This document shows, one piece after another, positions 51,512 through 59,864 of a stretch of DNA of 64,000 bases. Origin of the DNA: an uncultured Alphaproteobacteria bacterium. GTDB taxonomy: Bacteria > Pseudomonadota > Alphaproteobacteria > RF32 > CAG-239. A program made the translations under genes and the position numbers. The stretch lies in the NCBI GenBank assembly GCA_944392235.1, contig CALXVZ010000001.1:145059-209058 (forward strand). The letters are read 5' to 3'. Each line of letters begins with the position of its first letter. Positions within the stretch are counted from its first letter, which is position 1. The notes beneath the pieces are model-generated. The model did not search any database. It was not told where the DNA came from and saw only the letters and a list, made by a program, of their open reading frames with translations.

Positions 51512-51626
51512 TTAGTTACTCACAAAGTAAGTGTTTATCCATGGTTTTACATACTTCTTTTGCTTAAATTCTATCTGAAAATGTTTAAAAATTCAGTTAA
51601 GATTCATTGCCTTTTTTAAATTTGGC

Positions 51627-51655
51627 TTGATTTTGTATGTTTTTGTGGATAAAGT
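51627..51655 (+). promoter_or_regulatory. Sigma70-type promoter for ileS
   Basis: TTGATT (51627-51632) and TAAAGT (51650-51655) lie 17 bases apart, 35 bases before the ileS start. The region also separates ileS from the divergent autotransporter gene. Confidence 0.5.
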
Positions 51656-51690
51656 AGCTCCAGTTTGTATTTTTAAGGATTTTTTTGAAA

Positions 51691-54600
51691 ATGACTGAGA
51701 AGAAAAAGTATTACCCTGAATTAAATGCTAAAATTAATTTTCCTGAAATGGAAAAGAATATTTTAAACTTCTGGGAAGAAGATAAAACTTTTGAAAAGTC
51801 TGTTATTAATCGTGACGGCGCCGCTGAATTTGTTTTTTATGATGGACCTCCTTTTGCTAACGGAACTCCTCACTATGGGCATATGATGGTTTCTTATGTT
51901 AAAGATGCTGTAGCTCGCTTCCAAACAATGAGTGGAAAAAAAGTTGAGCGTCGTCTTGGATGGGATTGTCATGGTTTGCCGGCTGAAATGTCTGCAGAAA
52001 AACAACTCGGAGTTTCTGGACGTAAGCAAATCGAGGCTTTTGGTGTTGAAAAATTTAACGACTTCTGCCGTAAAGACGTATTAAAGTATTCCAATATTTG
52101 GGTTGATATGTTTAAACGTATCGGTCGTTGGGTTGACTTTAGTCATGATTATAAAACCATGAACTTGCCTTTTATGGAAAGCGTTATTCATAACTTCAAA
52201 GAACTATATGATAAAGGTCTTGTGTATGAAGATTATCGCGTTTTACCTTATTCTTGGGCCGCTGAAACTCCTTTGTCAAACTTTGAGGTAAATCTTGGTT
52301 ATCGTGATAAAACAGATAATGCTATTACTGTTATGTTTACTCTGGAAACAGGGCAAAAAATCTTGGTTTGGACAACAACTCCTTGGACTTTGCCTTCTAA
52401 CTTGATGCTGGCTGTCGGAAAAGATATTGATTATGTTGTTATGAATGAAAATGGACAGGATTATATCTTGGCTGAAGCAAGATTGGGAAGCTATAAAAAA
52501 CAACTTGAAAATGCAACTTTGGTTAAAAAAATTAAAGGGGCTGATTTGCTCGGGTTAAATTATACTCCTATGTTCCCTTATTTTTCTAACCTTAAAGATA
52601 AAGGTGCATTTAAAGTTTTAAGTGGCGAATTTGTTTCTACTGAAGATGGAACAGGTATTGTTCATATTGCTCCGGGATTTGGACAAGATGACTTTGATGT
52701 TTGTCGTGCATATGATGAAAACTTCCCTGTTGCTTGTCCTGTTGATGAAGCTGGTAAATTTACAGCCGAAGTTCCTGATTATGAAGGTAAACAAGTTTTT
52801 GAAACTAATGAACCTATTATGCAATGGTTGAAGGCTAATGGTCTATTAGTTAAAAAAGAGCAATATACTCATACTTATCCTTATTGTTGGAGAACTGATA
52901 CTCCTTTAATCTATAAGGCTATGTCTTCTTGGTTTGTTAAAGTTACAGATTTTCGCGATGATATGGTTAAAAATAACCAAAAAATTAATTGGTTACCTTC
53001 TCACATTAAAGATGGACGTTTCGGAAAATGGTTGGAAGGTGCACGCGATTGGTCTATTTCTCGTAATCGTTTTTGGGGTACTCCTATTCCTGTTTGGAAA
53101 TCTGATAACCCTAAATTCCCTAGAGTTGATGTTTTGGGCTCTATTGCTGAAATCAAGGAAAAAACTGGTTTTGATGTAGATAATCTTCATAAACCTTATA
53201 TTGATGATGTTATCTATCCTAATCCAGATGATCCTTCTGGAAAAACTATGATGCATCGTGTTTCTGATGTGTTTGATTGCTGGTTCGAAAGCGGTTCTAT
53301 GCCTTATGCTCAGGTACATTATCCGTTCGAAAATAAAGAATGGTTTGAAAATCATTTCCCAGCAGACTTCATCGTCGAAGCTATTGACCAAACTCGCGGT
53401 TGGTTCTATACCTTGACTGTTCTTTCTACAGCTCTTCACAATAGACCTGCTTTCAAAAACTGTATCTGTACTGGTCTTTTGATGGCCGAAGGTGGGCAGA
53501 AACTCTCTAAACGCTTGAAGAACTACCCTGATCCTAATGATATTCTTGAAACAATCGGTTCTGACGCATTACGTTGGTTCTTGATTTCTTCCCCTGTTCT
53601 TAAAGGCGGTAATGTTGCTGTTGATAAAGAAGGTAAAGAAATAGCTAAAGCTGCTCGTAAAGCACTTATTCCTTTCTGGAATGCTTATTACTTCTTTACT
53701 TTATATGCTAATGCTGAAGGTATTGAAGCTAAAGAAATCTCTCAATCTTCTGATGTTTTAGATAGCTATATTTTAGCTAAACTTAAAGCTTTGTCCAATG
53801 TTGTTCGCCAAGATATGGATAAATATGAGATAGCTAGAGCTTGTGCTCAAATTGAGGATTTCTTGGAAATTTTGAATAACTGGTATATTCGCCGTTCTCG
53901 TGCACGTTTCTGGAATGGTGATGATTTGAGCGCATTTAATACTCTTTATACTGTATTAGTTAATGTCGCAAAAATAGCTGCTCCGTTAATGCCGTTTATG
54001 AGCGAATTTGTTTATAAAGGTTTGACTTGTCGCGAATCTGTTCACTTAGAAGATTTACCTAATTTGTCTGCTATTATAGATAATGCGCAGCTCATTGAAC
54101 AAATGGATATGGTTCGTGCTATTTCTTCCGTTGCTAAGGCTATTCGTGAAGAACATAAACTTCGTAATCGCTTACCTTTGAGATCAATGACTGTTGCCGG
54201 TGATCATGCTGAAACTCTTAAAGATTTTGCTGACGCTTTGAAAGATGAAGTTAATGTTAAAGAAATCTATTTGAAGTCAGATATTGCAGATGTTGCTGGT
54301 CGCTTCCTTTACCTCAAAACACCTCTTATTGGTAAAAGATTAGGCGCTCATATGAAGGATATTATGGCTAAATCCAAAACTAATGAGTGGACTCAAAATG
54401 AGGATGGAACTCTTTCTATTGCCGGACAAACTTTATTTGCAGAAGAATATGAACTTCGTCTGGTTATTAAAGATGGCATGAGCGGTCAAGCGCTACCTGA
54501 TAATACTGCTGTTGTTATCTTGGATACTGAAGTTGATGCTAATCTTGAAAAAGAAGGTATTGCTCGTGACTTCGTTCGTATGATCCAAGCTTTACGTAAA

Positions 54601-54807
54601 ACGAAAGATTTTGATATTTCTGATCGTATTAAGCTTGCTTATTCTTCTAATGATACAACAGTCAAAGCAGCTATTTCTGAATATGCCGACTATATCAAAG
54701 AACAAGTTTTAGCTTTAGAGATTTCTGAAAACACTAATCTCTCAGCTCCAACTATTGATGAACTTGGTGGCTCTGAAGTTAAATTTGACGTAGTTAAAGC
54801 GGCTTAA
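51691..54807 (+). CDS. ileS: Isoleucyl-tRNA synthetase, eukaryotic-type (IleRS2)
   Basis: I use ATG 51691, which follows AAGGAT by 10 bases; a TTG two codons earlier is less likely. The 1038-residue class I synthetase has the HIGH motif as HYGH at residues 61-64, within PFANGTPHYGHMM. Its KMSKS motif is KLSKR at 604-608, followed by LKNYPDPNDI. K-[ML]-SKR-x-KNYP and a length above 1000 residues mark the eukaryote-like IleRS2 clade, while the E. coli type (about 938 residues) has KMSKSLGN and a C-terminal zinc finger. Editing (CP1) domain sequence lies between about 200 and 400. A terminator follows 18 bases after the stop. Confidence 0.95.
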   Translation: MTEKKKYYPELNAKINFPEMEKNILNFWEEDKTFEKSVINRDGAAEFVFYDGPPFANGTPHYGHMMVSYVKDAVARFQTMSGKKVERRLGWDCHGLPAEMSAEKQLGVSGRKQIEAFGVEKFNDFCRKDVLKYSNIWVDMFKRIGRWVDFSHDYKTMNLPFMESVIHNFKELYDKGLVYEDYRVLPYSWAAETPLSNFEVNLGYRDKTDNAITVMFTLETGQKILVWTTTPWTLPSNLMLAVGKDIDYVVMNENGQDYILAEARLGSYKKQLENATLVKKIKGADLLGLNYTPMFPYFSNLKDKGAFKVLSGEFVSTEDGTGIVHIAPGFGQDDFDVCRAYDENFPVACPVDEAGKFTAEVPDYEGKQVFETNEPIMQWLKANGLLVKKEQYTHTYPYCWRTDTPLIYKAMSSWFVKVTDFRDDMVKNNQKINWLPSHIKDGRFGKWLEGARDWSISRNRFWGTPIPVWKSDNPKFPRVDVLGSIAEIKEKTGFDVDNLHKPYIDDVIYPNPDDPSGKTMMHRVSDVFDCWFESGSMPYAQVHYPFENKEWFENHFPADFIVEAIDQTRGWFYTLTVLSTALHNRPAFKNCICTGLLMAEGGQKLSKRLKNYPDPNDILETIGSDALRWFLISSPVLKGGNVAVDKEGKEIAKAARKALIPFWNAYYFFTLYANAEGIEAKEISQSSDVLDSYILAKLKALSNVVRQDMDKYEIARACAQIEDFLEILNNWYIRRSRARFWNGDDLSAFNTLYTVLVNVAKIAAPLMPFMSEFVYKGLTCRESVHLEDLPNLSAIIDNAQLIEQMDMVRAISSVAKAIREEHKLRNRLPLRSMTVAGDHAETLKDFADALKDEVNVKEIYLKSDIADVAGRFLYLKTPLIGKRLGAHMKDIMAKSKTNEWTQNEDGTLSIAGQTLFAEEYELRLVIKDGMSGQALPDNTAVVILDTEVDANLEKEGIARDFVRMIQALRKTKDFDISDRIKLAYSSNDTTVKAAISEYADYIKEQVLALEISENTNLSAPTIDELGGSEVKFDVVKAA

Positions 54808-54825
54808 CTTTAGCTATATTCTAAA

Positions 54826-54859
54826 ACAAAGGGAGCTTAAATGCTCCCTTTGTTTTTTA
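54826..54859 (+). terminator. Intrinsic terminator of ileS
   Basis: ACAAAGGGAGC and GCTCCCTTTGT form an 11-bp perfect stem around TTAAAT, followed by a T run. Confidence 0.9.
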
Positions 54860-54878
54860 TTATTTGCTTTACAGAAAA

Positions 54879-54990
54879 CCTTGAGTTTACTCAGAGTTGA
54901 ATGCCTAGGTGTTGGAACAACACCGTTCCTTGCCAATGTGTGTGATTAAACCGAAGGTTTGTAGCTGATTTAGCCCCTAGTTTACGTGGG
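54879..54990. ncRNA. Candidate structured noncoding RNA, strand and identity unknown
   Basis: About 45 percent of these bases are G or C by hand count, far above the AT-rich flanks, and no reading frame explains it. The patch holds hairpins TGAG/CTCA, GGTGTTG-GAA-CAACACC (54908-54924) and AAACC-GAA-GGTTT (54948-54960). CTAGG at 54905 could pair with CCTAG at 54976 to close the middle part. In AT-rich genomes such patches often are functional RNAs. I checked for tRNA, SRP RNA, RNase P, tmRNA and common riboswitch cores and recognise none. A 6S-type RNA is conceivable but not shown. A TTGACG about 50 bases to the right on the minus strand could belong to a promoter. Confidence 0.45.
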
Positions 54991-55266
54991 AATATCTATT
55001 TTGAAAAAGCTATTTCAACTGTCTAACTCCGTCAATTGCTATTATTCTTATATTCTTTATTTTTTCTGTATGATTATTCACATTTCAAGAGTTTTTTTTT
55101 ATATTTTCTAATTTTGCTTTCTTCTCTTGATTATCTTCCTCCGATGACGATTGCTTTATATTTTTTTAGACTTACCGATAATCTTTAATATCGTTCTGCT
55201 TTTTTCATTTCCTTTTTATCATTGATAATATTATACACTACAAAATATACTCCCTCTACAACTCTT

Positions 55267-55725
55267 TTATGCATACTTTATTGCATCCAAAACACCTTGT
55301 AAAATATAAGCTGCAGCTGTTGCATCTAATACTTTTGCTCGTTTCTTTCTCGATAAATCTACTTCTTTGATTAAGAAATTTTCCATTGCAGATGATGACA
55401 ATCTCTCATCCCATAATAAAATTGGTAAACCTATTTTTTCTATTAAAATTTCAGCAAACTTCCTCACTTCTTTTGCTATTTCTCCTTCTAATCCATTCAT
55501 TTGCAACGGCAGTCCCATGACAATACCGCCTATTTCTTTTTCTTGAATAATTTTGCTTAGTTCTGATATGTCTTCATTTATTCCCTTACGATAAATAATT
55601 TTATATGAACTAGCAATTGTGCATGATAAATCTGATACTGCTATCCCTATCCGCTTACTTCCGTAATCTATTCCTAAAATTGCTTTATATTTTGGAATTC
55701 CTTGCTTAAATTCTTTTATATTCAT
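55267..55725 (-). CDS. ruvX: RuvX/YqgF family Holliday junction resolvase-like nuclease
   Basis: The 152-residue RNase H-fold protein starts with ILGIDYGSKRIGIAVSD, whose Asp is the first catalytic acid. It continues with GGIVMGLPLQMNGLEGE, LLWDERLSSSAMENFL (second acidic site) and the terminal KVLDATAAAYILQGVLD with the last Asp. The family acts in 16S rRNA 5'-end maturation and has been proposed as a Holliday junction resolvase. AAGGAGATATC lies before the ATG. Confidence 0.95.
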   Translation of the reverse strand: MNIKEFKQGIPKYKAILGIDYGSKRIGIAVSDLSCTIASSYKIIYRKGINEDISELSKIIQEKEIGGIVMGLPLQMNGLEGEIAKEVRKFAEILIEKIGLPILLWDERLSSSAMENFLIKEVDLSRKKRAKVLDATAAAYILQGVLDAIKYA

Positions 55726-55847
55726 GATATCTCCTTTTTTATCCTCATAACATAAACTTTTTTTTATGTAAACTATTGAATGTTAGCATAAAGTAAAGAT
55801 ATTATAGTTTATTGCTTATTAGGTTCATTCAGATGGAGCTACTCAAT

Positions 55848-57131
55848 ATGCTAAAGAAAATTCTGTTCTTGTTTGTTATTTCTTGTTTTTTATGTCATAC
55901 AACTTTTGCAGCTATCAAAAGTGTTGAAGAGCAACGTAAAGATTGGAATGAATGGCTTAGTGAACTGAAACAAGAAATGATTGATAAGGGTATCTCTAAA
56001 AAAACTATTGATGATGCTTATAAAAATGACTATTTTCATGAGATAAAACAAGTTGAAATTCAAGATAAAAAACAAGCCGAGTTCATCTTAACATCTGATA
56101 AATACATAAATAAGCTTATTACGGCAAATAAAGTAAAAAAAGCTCGTGAACTTTATAAAGAACTTAAACCTAAATATCAAAAAATTAGTGAACAATATGG
56201 TGTTCCTCTTAATTATCTTATCGCTTTTTGGGCTGTGGAAACTCATTTTGGGTATAATAAAGGAAAATATCACTTAATTGACGGACTTACAAATCTAAGC
56301 TACAAGAATCGTCGGGCAAAATTTTTTAAACGTGAATTATATCACGTTTTGCTAATTATGGATGAATATGGTTTAAGTGATGACAAGATGATGGGCTCTT
56401 GGGCCGGAGCAATGGGACATTTTCAATTTATGCCCTCTACCTATAATGCTTATGCTGTTGATTATGATGGTGATGGAGTTGCTGATATTTGGGATAGTTT
56501 TGATGATGCTATCGCTTCTGCTGCTAACTACCTCTCTAAACTTGGTTGGAAAGCTGATGAACCTTGGGGACAAGAAGTCAAACTTCCTTGGAATTTTGAT
56601 TATCATCTCATCGGACCTAAAAAATTTAAAACAGTTAAAGAATGGAAAAAAATTGGCATATTTAGTGCTAACGGCAAGGGGATTAATCTTCCTGATAATG
56701 CTCCCGCTACAATTATTCTCCCTGACGGACGACGTGGACGTGCTTATCTTACTCTCAGTAATTTCCGCAGAATTATGATTTGGAATCGTTCTACAAACTA
56801 TGCTTTAGCCATTGTTACACTTGCTGATTACATTGGTAATGATAAACCTTATCATGCTCTTAGTGAAAAGACTTACTATAAATTAACTAATGAAGATATT
56901 CTACTTGTTCAACAATTTGCTAATCGTGTCTTAAAATCCAAACTCAAAGAAGATGGGCGATTTGGTTCACAGACAGCTCAAGAAGTTAAAAAACTTCAAA
57001 AAAAATGGAAGCAACCTCAAGATGGTATGCCTGATTATGCTCTCTTAAATAAAATAAAAAAATACAAATCTCGTGCAGATTTTATGGTTTCACCTCAACC
57101 TAAAAAACCTATCCGGCAAAGTAAAAAGTAG
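55848..57131 (+). CDS. Lytic murein transglycosylase (MltB-like) with peptidoglycan-binding domain
   Basis: I use ATG 55848, 9 bases after GGAG; an in-frame TTG at 55812 is less likely and would spoil the signal peptide. The 427-residue protein has a signal peptide (about 1-22, CFLCHTTFA) and an SLT_2/MltB catalytic domain with the catalytic Glu in IAFWAVETHFGYNKG near residue 130. GAMGHFQFMPSTY and DYDGDGVADIWDSFDDAIASAANYL follow. A PG_binding_1 domain lies at the C terminus (about 350-405). It cleaves glycan strands with anhydromuramic ends. The leader looks like a type I signal peptide; Cys residues occur in it, but no clear lipobox. Confidence 0.93.
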   Translation: MLKKILFLFVISCFLCHTTFAAIKSVEEQRKDWNEWLSELKQEMIDKGISKKTIDDAYKNDYFHEIKQVEIQDKKQAEFILTSDKYINKLITANKVKKARELYKELKPKYQKISEQYGVPLNYLIAFWAVETHFGYNKGKYHLIDGLTNLSYKNRRAKFFKRELYHVLLIMDEYGLSDDKMMGSWAGAMGHFQFMPSTYNAYAVDYDGDGVADIWDSFDDAIASAANYLSKLGWKADEPWGQEVKLPWNFDYHLIGPKKFKTVKEWKKIGIFSANGKGINLPDNAPATIILPDGRRGRAYLTLSNFRRIMIWNRSTNYALAIVTLADYIGNDKPYHALSEKTYYKLTNEDILLVQQFANRVLKSKLKEDGRFGSQTAQEVKKLQKKWKQPQDGMPDYALLNKIKKYKSRADFMVSPQPKKPIRQSKK

Positions 57132-57208
57132 ATAATTCCTATTTTTTTATTGTAATAATAAAGGGAAGAAACTTTCTGTTTCTCTTCCCCTTAGCTATCT
57201 TATTGAAT

Positions 57209-58522
57209 TTAACTTATTTTATGCAAAATTACCGGTGCTTTCTCAGGTTTATTTGGAGAAATTTTTACTGCATTCCTGATAACCTTTGAAACCTCTTCTA
57301 TTAGATTTTTATCTTCTGCATGAATATAACATAATGGCATTTTGTTATCAACTTTATCGCCAATCTGACAGAATTCAGTAAATCCTGTTGTATAATTAAT
57401 TTGTTGTTCAGGTCTTACTCTACCACCTCCCAGCATTATGACACCCAAACCAACTTCTCTAGTATCAATACCTTCTACATAGCCCGATATTTCAGGATAT
57501 ATAGCCTCAACATACGGAGCTTGGGACTTCTTTTGTTCATAGTTATTCAGAACATCCATATCTGCTCCTAACATCTCTGCCATTTTACAAAAATGCTCAT
57601 ATGCAGAACCACTTGTAATACTTTTTCTTAATTTATCTTCAGCCTCTTCTTCGTTTTTAGCTATTCCGCAATTTATAAGCAATTCCTTACAGAGCTCCAT
57701 TGTTACTTTATCTAATCTCTTATCTGCTTTTTTACCTTGGAGATACTCTATTGACTCGGTTAATTCCAAAGAATTACCTACGGTCTTGCCTAAAACACTA
57801 TTCATATCTGTTAATAGAGCTGTTGTTTTGGTTCCGGCTCCATTGGCTACATCTACTATGGATTTAGCGAGTTCTTCTGCTCGCTGTCTTGTTTCCATAA
57901 ACGCTCCATTGCCGCACTTTATGTCCATTACCAAATATTGTAATCCGGCAGCCAACTTTTTTGATAAAATTGAGGCTGTTATTAATGGAATGGATTCAAC
58001 TGTTGCACATACATCTCTTATTGCATACAACTTCTTATCCGCTGGTGCTAAATCTGCTGTTTGTCCAATGATTGCACAACCTGCTTCTTTAACCGTTTTT
58101 TTAAAACGCTCTATATCGACACTGGTTTTATATCCTCTTAAAGAATCTAGCTTATCCAAGGTTCCGCCTGTGTGTCCCAGCCCTCTTCCGGCTATCATTG
58201 GAACATATGCTCCGCATGCTGCCAACATTGGGGCCAACATCAAACTCACTTTATCTCCTACTCCGCCTGTTGAATGTTTATCAACTATCGGCTTATCCGT
58301 TAACTCGTCCCACTTTAATTTTTCTCCAGAATCTCGCATTGCCAATGTCAGAGCTAATGTTTCCTCTTTGCTAAATCCATTTAAAAATATTGCCATACTC
58401 CATGATGCAGCTTGGATATCTGCAATCTCACCTTTAGTCATTTTTTCAATAAAAAAACTTATTTCCTCTGAATTTAATTTTTCATGGTTTCTGGTTTTTC
58501 TAATTATTTCCTGAGGTAACAT
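57209..58522 (-). CDS. deoA: Thymidine / pyrimidine-nucleoside phosphorylase
   Basis: The 437-residue protein is a class II nucleoside phosphorylase that splits thymidine or uridine with phosphate. It shows the family signature around residues 83-105 (VDKHSTGGVGDKVSLMLAPMLAACG), MIAGRGLGHTGGTLDKL, and the substrate residues in LYAIRDVCATVESIPLI with SILSKKLAAGL. A C-terminal alpha/beta domain follows. AGGAG lies 10 bases before the ATG, inside the end of punA. It ends the cdd-punA-deoA operon, which recovers bases and pentose phosphates from nucleosides. Confidence 0.95.
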   Translation of the reverse strand: MLPQEIIRKTRNHEKLNSEEISFFIEKMTKGEIADIQAASWSMAIFLNGFSKEETLALTLAMRDSGEKLKWDELTDKPIVDKHSTGGVGDKVSLMLAPMLAACGAYVPMIAGRGLGHTGGTLDKLDSLRGYKTSVDIERFKKTVKEAGCAIIGQTADLAPADKKLYAIRDVCATVESIPLITASILSKKLAAGLQYLVMDIKCGNGAFMETRQRAEELAKSIVDVANGAGTKTTALLTDMNSVLGKTVGNSLELTESIEYLQGKKADKRLDKVTMELCKELLINCGIAKNEEEAEDKLRKSITSGSAYEHFCKMAEMLGADMDVLNNYEQKKSQAPYVEAIYPEISGYVEGIDTREVGLGVIMLGGGRVRPEQQINYTTGFTEFCQIGDKVDNKMPLCYIHAEDKNLIEEVSKVIRNAVKISPNKPEKAPVILHKIS

Positions 58523-58524
58523 GC

Positions 58525-59340
58525 TTATTTCTCCTCTTTGATAAATTCTGACACCAATTTACTTAATTTTTCTGCGGCTTTATTTGCCTCTGTTAATGTT
58601 TCTTGGTGCGTTGGAGTATTATTTAACAATCCAGCTGCATAATTTGTGATTACAGATATTCCTAAGACTTCCATTCCGCAATGAACAGCTGATATTACTT
58701 CTGGAACTGTTGACATCCCTGCAGCATCTCCTCCAAGCATTCCAAAGGCTTTTACTTCTGCCGCAGTTTCAAAATTAGGTCCTAATACCATAAAGTATGT
58801 GCCCTCTTTAATATCTATATTCAATTTGTCTGCAACTTTTTTACATTTATCCCTCAAATGTTTCGTATATGCATTATTCATTGCCGGAAAACGTGGACCA
58901 TACTCCTCGTCATTTGCTCCCACTAAAGGATTTTTACCACTGAAATTAATATGATCTTTTATTAACATTAATGTTCCTGGTGACATATCTTGACGTAGTG
59001 ATCCAGCCGCATTGGTTACTATTAAACGCTTAACCCCAAGATTTTTTAATATCTTTATAACTTTGGCTATAGTTTGTGGCTCATGTCCCTCATATAAATG
59101 AAATCTTCCATTCAGGCAAATTACTTCTTTGTCTCCTATATATCCATGTATTAATTCACCTTTATGACCACTCACGCTTGTTTGAGGAAAACCTTCTATC
59201 TCTTTATAGCTTACACTCTCCGCTTTCTCTAATTTCTCTGCAAACCCATTTAATCCGGAACCTAAAATAACCGCAATTCTAACTTCTTGTATTCCCAATT
59301 TCTTTTTTATCTCATTGGATATTTCTATTTCATTATTCAT
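58525..59340 (-). CDS. punA: Purine nucleoside phosphorylase, trimeric type
   Basis: The 271-residue protein belongs to the trimeric PNP/MTAP class, as shown by ILGSGLNGFAEKLE near residue 24, VSGHKGELIHGYIG, RFHLYEGHEP, VTNAAGSLRQDMSPGTLMLIKDHINF and MVLGPNFETAAEVKAF. It phosphorolyses inosine and guanosine nucleosides. GGAGGAGGG lies inside the end of cdd; the start overlaps the cdd stop region by 8 bases, so translation is coupled. Confidence 0.95.
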   Translation of the reverse strand: MNNEIEISNEIKKKLGIQEVRIAVILGSGLNGFAEKLEKAESVSYKEIEGFPQTSVSGHKGELIHGYIGDKEVICLNGRFHLYEGHEPQTIAKVIKILKNLGVKRLIVTNAAGSLRQDMSPGTLMLIKDHINFSGKNPLVGANDEEYGPRFPAMNNAYTKHLRDKCKKVADKLNIDIKEGTYFMVLGPNFETAAEVKAFGMLGGDAAGMSTVPEVISAVHCGMEVLGISVITNYAAGLLNNTPTHQETLTEANKAAEKLSKLVSEFIKEEK

Positions 59341-59737
59341 TTAACAATCCCTCCTCCTTAAATGCGTATGGTAGTAGTTCTTGCAACAAATGCTTTTTTT
59401 GTATTCCTTTTGCATCTGCTACATATATAACTGTTTCATTTGTTGAAAATTCTGCTATTCTCTGTAAGCATGCGCCACATGGATATACCAGATTTTCTCC
59501 ATCTGATACAACTAATATTTTTGATATTTTCTTATCTCCTCCCGCTATCATTGATGATATTGCTCCGGCTTCCGCACACACACCACATGGATATGATATG
59601 TTCTCTACATTGCATCCTTCATATATATGTCCCTCTTCACTATATATCGCAGCTCCAACTTTATATTTTGAATAAGGTGCATATGCTTTTTTTCTTACTT
59701 CTTGAGCTTTTTCATATAACTCTTCTACTATCTCCAT
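59333..59737 (-). CDS. cdd: Cytidine deaminase
   Basis: The 134-residue tetrameric-type cytidine deaminase has the zinc site in EGCNVENISYPCGVCAEAGAI (catalytic Glu in CAE) and PCGACLQRI. Its N-terminal AYAPYSKYKVGAAI is typical of the family. It converts cytidine and deoxycytidine to uridine and deoxyuridine, feeding the phosphorylases encoded next. It is the first gene of the operon. AAGGAAGATT-type purine sequence lies upstream of the ATG. Confidence 0.96.
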   Translation of the reverse strand: MEIVEELYEKAQEVRKKAYAPYSKYKVGAAIYSEEGHIYEGCNVENISYPCGVCAEAGAISSMIAGGDKKISKILVVSDGENLVYPCGACLQRIAEFSTNETVIYVADAKGIQKKHLLQELLPYAFKEEGLLNE

Positions 59738-59864
59738 AAAAAATCTTCCTTTTTTTTCTAATATTTTTACAAAAAAATTGCGGATATTATCGTTTCGTTA
59801 ATTTTTTATAATATACAATAACAAAAAAATTTAGCAAAGCTTATTTTTATTTTAGGAGAAAATC

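Larger units (their letters stand above)
54808..55266. other. Intergenic region between convergent ileS and ruvX
   Basis: This 459-base region holds the ileS terminator (54826-54859) and the GC-elevated hairpin-rich patch at about 54879-54990. The part from about 55020 to 55266 is plain AT-rich sequence without a recognisable feature. Confidence 0.6.

Noticed and set aside
54860..55020. SRP RNA, tmRNA, RNase P RNA or a known riboswitch
   Set aside because: The conserved cores of these RNAs (for example the SRP GGAAGGAAGCAGCC region) are absent on both strands; only a generic structured-RNA call is justified.
57161..57190. A terminator between the MltB-like gene and deoA
   Set aside because: GGGAAG and CTTCCC can pair, but with a bulge, and no good T run follows on either strand, so I did not list it.
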